From positions 31,837-54,943 of IMG/VR virus record IMGVR_UViG_3300030333_002944: a stretch of DNA of 23,107 nt, one strand, 5' to 3'. A model generated the notes under the pieces. That model was given only the letters and a program-made list of their open reading frames with translations, was not told where the DNA came from and did not search any database. A program made the translations under genes and the position numbers. Of the stretch, positions 21,582 through 23,107 are shown one piece after another (position 1 is the stretch's first letter; each line of letters starts with the position of its first letter). This stretch comes from a virus.

Positions 21582-23107
21582 CTGGCGCTCCTGAGGCTGA
21601 TACCATCGATGCAATCATTTCAGCTTGCTGCTCTGGAGGCAAGGCCTCAAGTTGATCCAACATCTGCTGCATCTCTGGGTCATTGGCAAAAATATCCCGC
21701 AAAGCAAGGATTGCCTGGTCCGGCGGCATCTGCAAAAGCTGGGACAAGTCCGGCCCCGGCGCACCTTGTGGCGGCTCGGCGGCGGGCATCGGGGCGGCAG
21801 GCTGAGCCATTGCTTCTGGTGGGACTTCTGTGGCCTGAACCATCGCCTGGTCATCACCAACCTGGCCTTCAGCCGCAGCCTGATCAGCTTCTTCCTGCAT
21901 TTTCGACTCAAGCTCATCTGGATGAAGGTCTTTTGGAAGCTCAAACTTCTCAACAATAGCCTTCATGTATGCTCTGGCCATTGCAGAGTTGGGTCCACCT
22001 TCGACAACGGCGCTCCAAAGCATAGTGAATGGTTCAAGCAACCCAAGGAGGTTCTGCTGCTTAGCAACATCGTCCATTGGTGCGCCGCCACCCTCGACAA
22101 AAGTAATATCAAAAGCAGCATCAAGGTCTTCAACAAGAACCTCAACAAACTCCCTGCGGTCACGAAGGATGAGCTTTTCTGCCTCGATCTTTGTCGGTTC
22201 CATTTCATCTTGTTCAAACTCTACTGAATCCGTAGAAACAAAGGGCTCTTGCTCAGCGTCGTCTCGCTGCTCCTCAGCCATGTCTGACTGCTCTTCGCTC
22301 TCCTCTGTCTCTTCTTTCTCTTCGGCCTCATCTCCCAACTGCTCTCCAGTGGGAAGTGCGCCAACCTCAGCAAGGGACACTTCTTGGTCTTCGTATGCCC
22401 CAGCAGAGTCACCAAGGTCCTGCATGCACGAGATGAGCGCCCTCAAAACAACACTAAGAAGCTGAACAAGCCACTCATCTTTGATTGATGCGTGCATTCC
22501 AAAATCAGACTCTGTGTACTGCTGTACCGCCTGAACTTCAAACGCCGTTGCCTTGGTTACAATTCCGCGAGCAGCAGGAGACATTCCGATGTTTCGCTCA
22601 AGGTCTTGAGCAACAATATCCATGTAGCGGTCGATATTCGCGCTAATCGGAGCGTTCATAATTGGGACAATGGCATCACCAAGTGGGCGGTCGTAATCTG
22701 AATCCAACTGTAGGATAAGGCCATCGTTACCTTCAGTCAGGTCGGTCAACTCGTCTGCACCAAACGTGCCCTTTCGGGTCACATACTGGCGCGTGTCTTT
22801 TCGAGAAGACATGGCCATAAACGAGCGGTACGAGTTTAGCTCCTTAATCTGCGGCAAAACTCGTGCGGAGTGAGCGAGACCTCGAAGTGGAAACTCTGGC
22901 TCATGGTTGAAGATGAGTGGAACAATATGAGGAAGCGGGTCACCGTCTACGCCAGCAAATGGCAGCGGGCCCATCCAAACCGGCTTCTCAGACATCTTGC
23001 CCTGGCCAAGGATGTAAATCTCGAGACGGCCCTCGTATACGATGTCTGGGTTTTCTGGATCAGACCATGTGTCGCGCATGTTGCAGATCTCAAGAACACG
23101 AACAAAT
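21568..23107 (-). CDS. Portal protein (partial, N-terminus beyond window)
   Basis: The frame is open at the right edge and 512 codons are visible; the Met at 23079 is internal. The portal ring forms the DNA entry and exit channel at one head vertex and the docking site for terminase and adaptor. Supporting segments include a beta stretch with YEGRLEIYILGQGKM, the HIVPLIFNHEPEFPLRG loop, and the helix SARVLPQIKELNSYRSFMAM. Further on come SPAARGIVTKATAFEVQAVQ and a long helical stem (WLVQLLSVVLRALISCMQDL). These match the order of a P22/T7-type portal (wing, stem, crown helices). Between the stem and a later beta segment (REFVEVLVEDLDAAFDITFV) is a highly acidic insert of about 50 residues. 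The C-terminus is a Gln/Pro/Ala/Met-rich tail. First gene of the visible head operon. The role is likely but rests on pattern and synteny, since the N-terminus is missing. Confidence 0.8.
   Translation of the reverse strand, partial: FVRVLEICNMRDTWSDPENPDIVYEGRLEIYILGQGKMSEKPVWMGPLPFAGVDGDPLPHIVPLIFNHEPEFPLRGLAHSARVLPQIKELNSYRSFMAMSSRKDTRQYVTRKGTFGADELTDLTEGNDGLILQLDSDYDRPLGDAIVPIMNAPISANIDRYMDIVAQDLERNIGMSPAARGIVTKATAFEVQAVQQYTESDFGMHASIKDEWLVQLLSVVLRALISCMQDLGDSAGAYEDQEVSLAEVGALPTGEQLGDEAEEKEETEESEEQSDMAEEQRDDAEQEPFVSTDSVEFEQDEMEPTKIEAEKLILRDRREFVEVLVEDLDAAFDITFVEGGGAPMDDVAKQQNLLGLLEPFTMLWSAVVEGGPNSAMARAYMKAIVEKFELPKDLHPDELESKMQEEADQAAAEGQVGDDQAMVQATEVPPEAMAQPAAPMPAAEPPQGAPGPDLSQLLQMPPDQAILALRDIFANDPEMQQMLDQLEALPPEQQAEMIASMVSASGAPVATV

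Noticed and set aside
21582-21614. Upstream extension of the zinc-ribbon gene to a TTG at 21614
   Set aside because: It has no SD and overlaps the portal by 47 bases, and the added residues hide the canonical MPLYNYQC opening. The internal TTG has AGGAG at 6 bases.
1-23107. CRISPR arrays, tRNA genes, insertion sequences, attachment sites
   Set aside because: I saw no spaced direct repeats, cloverleaf-like sequence, transposase frame or terminal inverted repeats; coding genes account for nearly all bases.

Overview
This window is the structural (late) half of a short-tailed, T7/P22-type bacteriophage genome or prophage segment. Every gene I can support lies on the minus strand, so transcription runs from the right edge to the left edge. 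Coding density is close to complete: the longest non-coding gap is 85 bases, and most genes are 0-10 bases apart or overlap. No tRNA, integrase, polymerase, terminase, lysis gene or host gene is visible, so the host cannot be assigned. The mid-range base composition and protein style resemble uncultured marine podoviruses, but that is an impression and not a demonstration.

In transcription order the layout is as follows. HEAD (23107-17592): the C-terminal part of a portal protein that runs off the right edge, a double zinc-ribbon protein, an acidic Pro/Met-rich protein of unknown role, a coiled-coil scaffolding protein, the major capsid protein, a small all-beta probable decoration protein, and a strong intrinsic terminator. 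TAIL (17584-9753): an unusually large gp4/gp11-like adaptor, a gp12/gp10-like nozzle (beta-propeller) protein, and three tandem diverged fibre- or appendage-like paralogues. EJECTION (9750-1): a stand-alone lytic transglycosylase; a sequence resembling a T7-family RNA polymerase promoter; a glycine-zipper protein; a 439-residue helical protein; a small fibre-like protein; a 658-residue helical protein; a second glycine-zipper protein; and a giant protein of more than 1222 residues that runs off the left edge.

The order portal, scaffold, capsid, terminator, adaptor, nozzle, internal virion proteins is that of T7 genes 8-16, although sequence similarity to T7 itself looks low. The expected cooperation is as follows. 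Scaffold and capsid build a procapsid around the portal. The adaptor and nozzle close the filled head. The appendage proteins decorate the tail. The transglycosylase, glycine-zipper proteins and large helical proteins are stored in the virion and ejected to bore through the cell envelope.

The most notable points are: a T7-like promoter core in the only gap of the ejection block; a Tphi-like terminator between capsid and adaptor; a FmdB-type double zinc ribbon with a TTG start inside the head cluster; an FN3-like module shared by adaptor and nozzle; the three-paralogue array; and a T7 gp16-like function apparently split over a separate transglycosylase and a giant protein. Several starts are non-ATG (TTG: zinc ribbon, transglycosylase; GTG: scaffold, the 439-residue protein, the giant protein). 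I chose them from Shine-Dalgarno (SD) placement.
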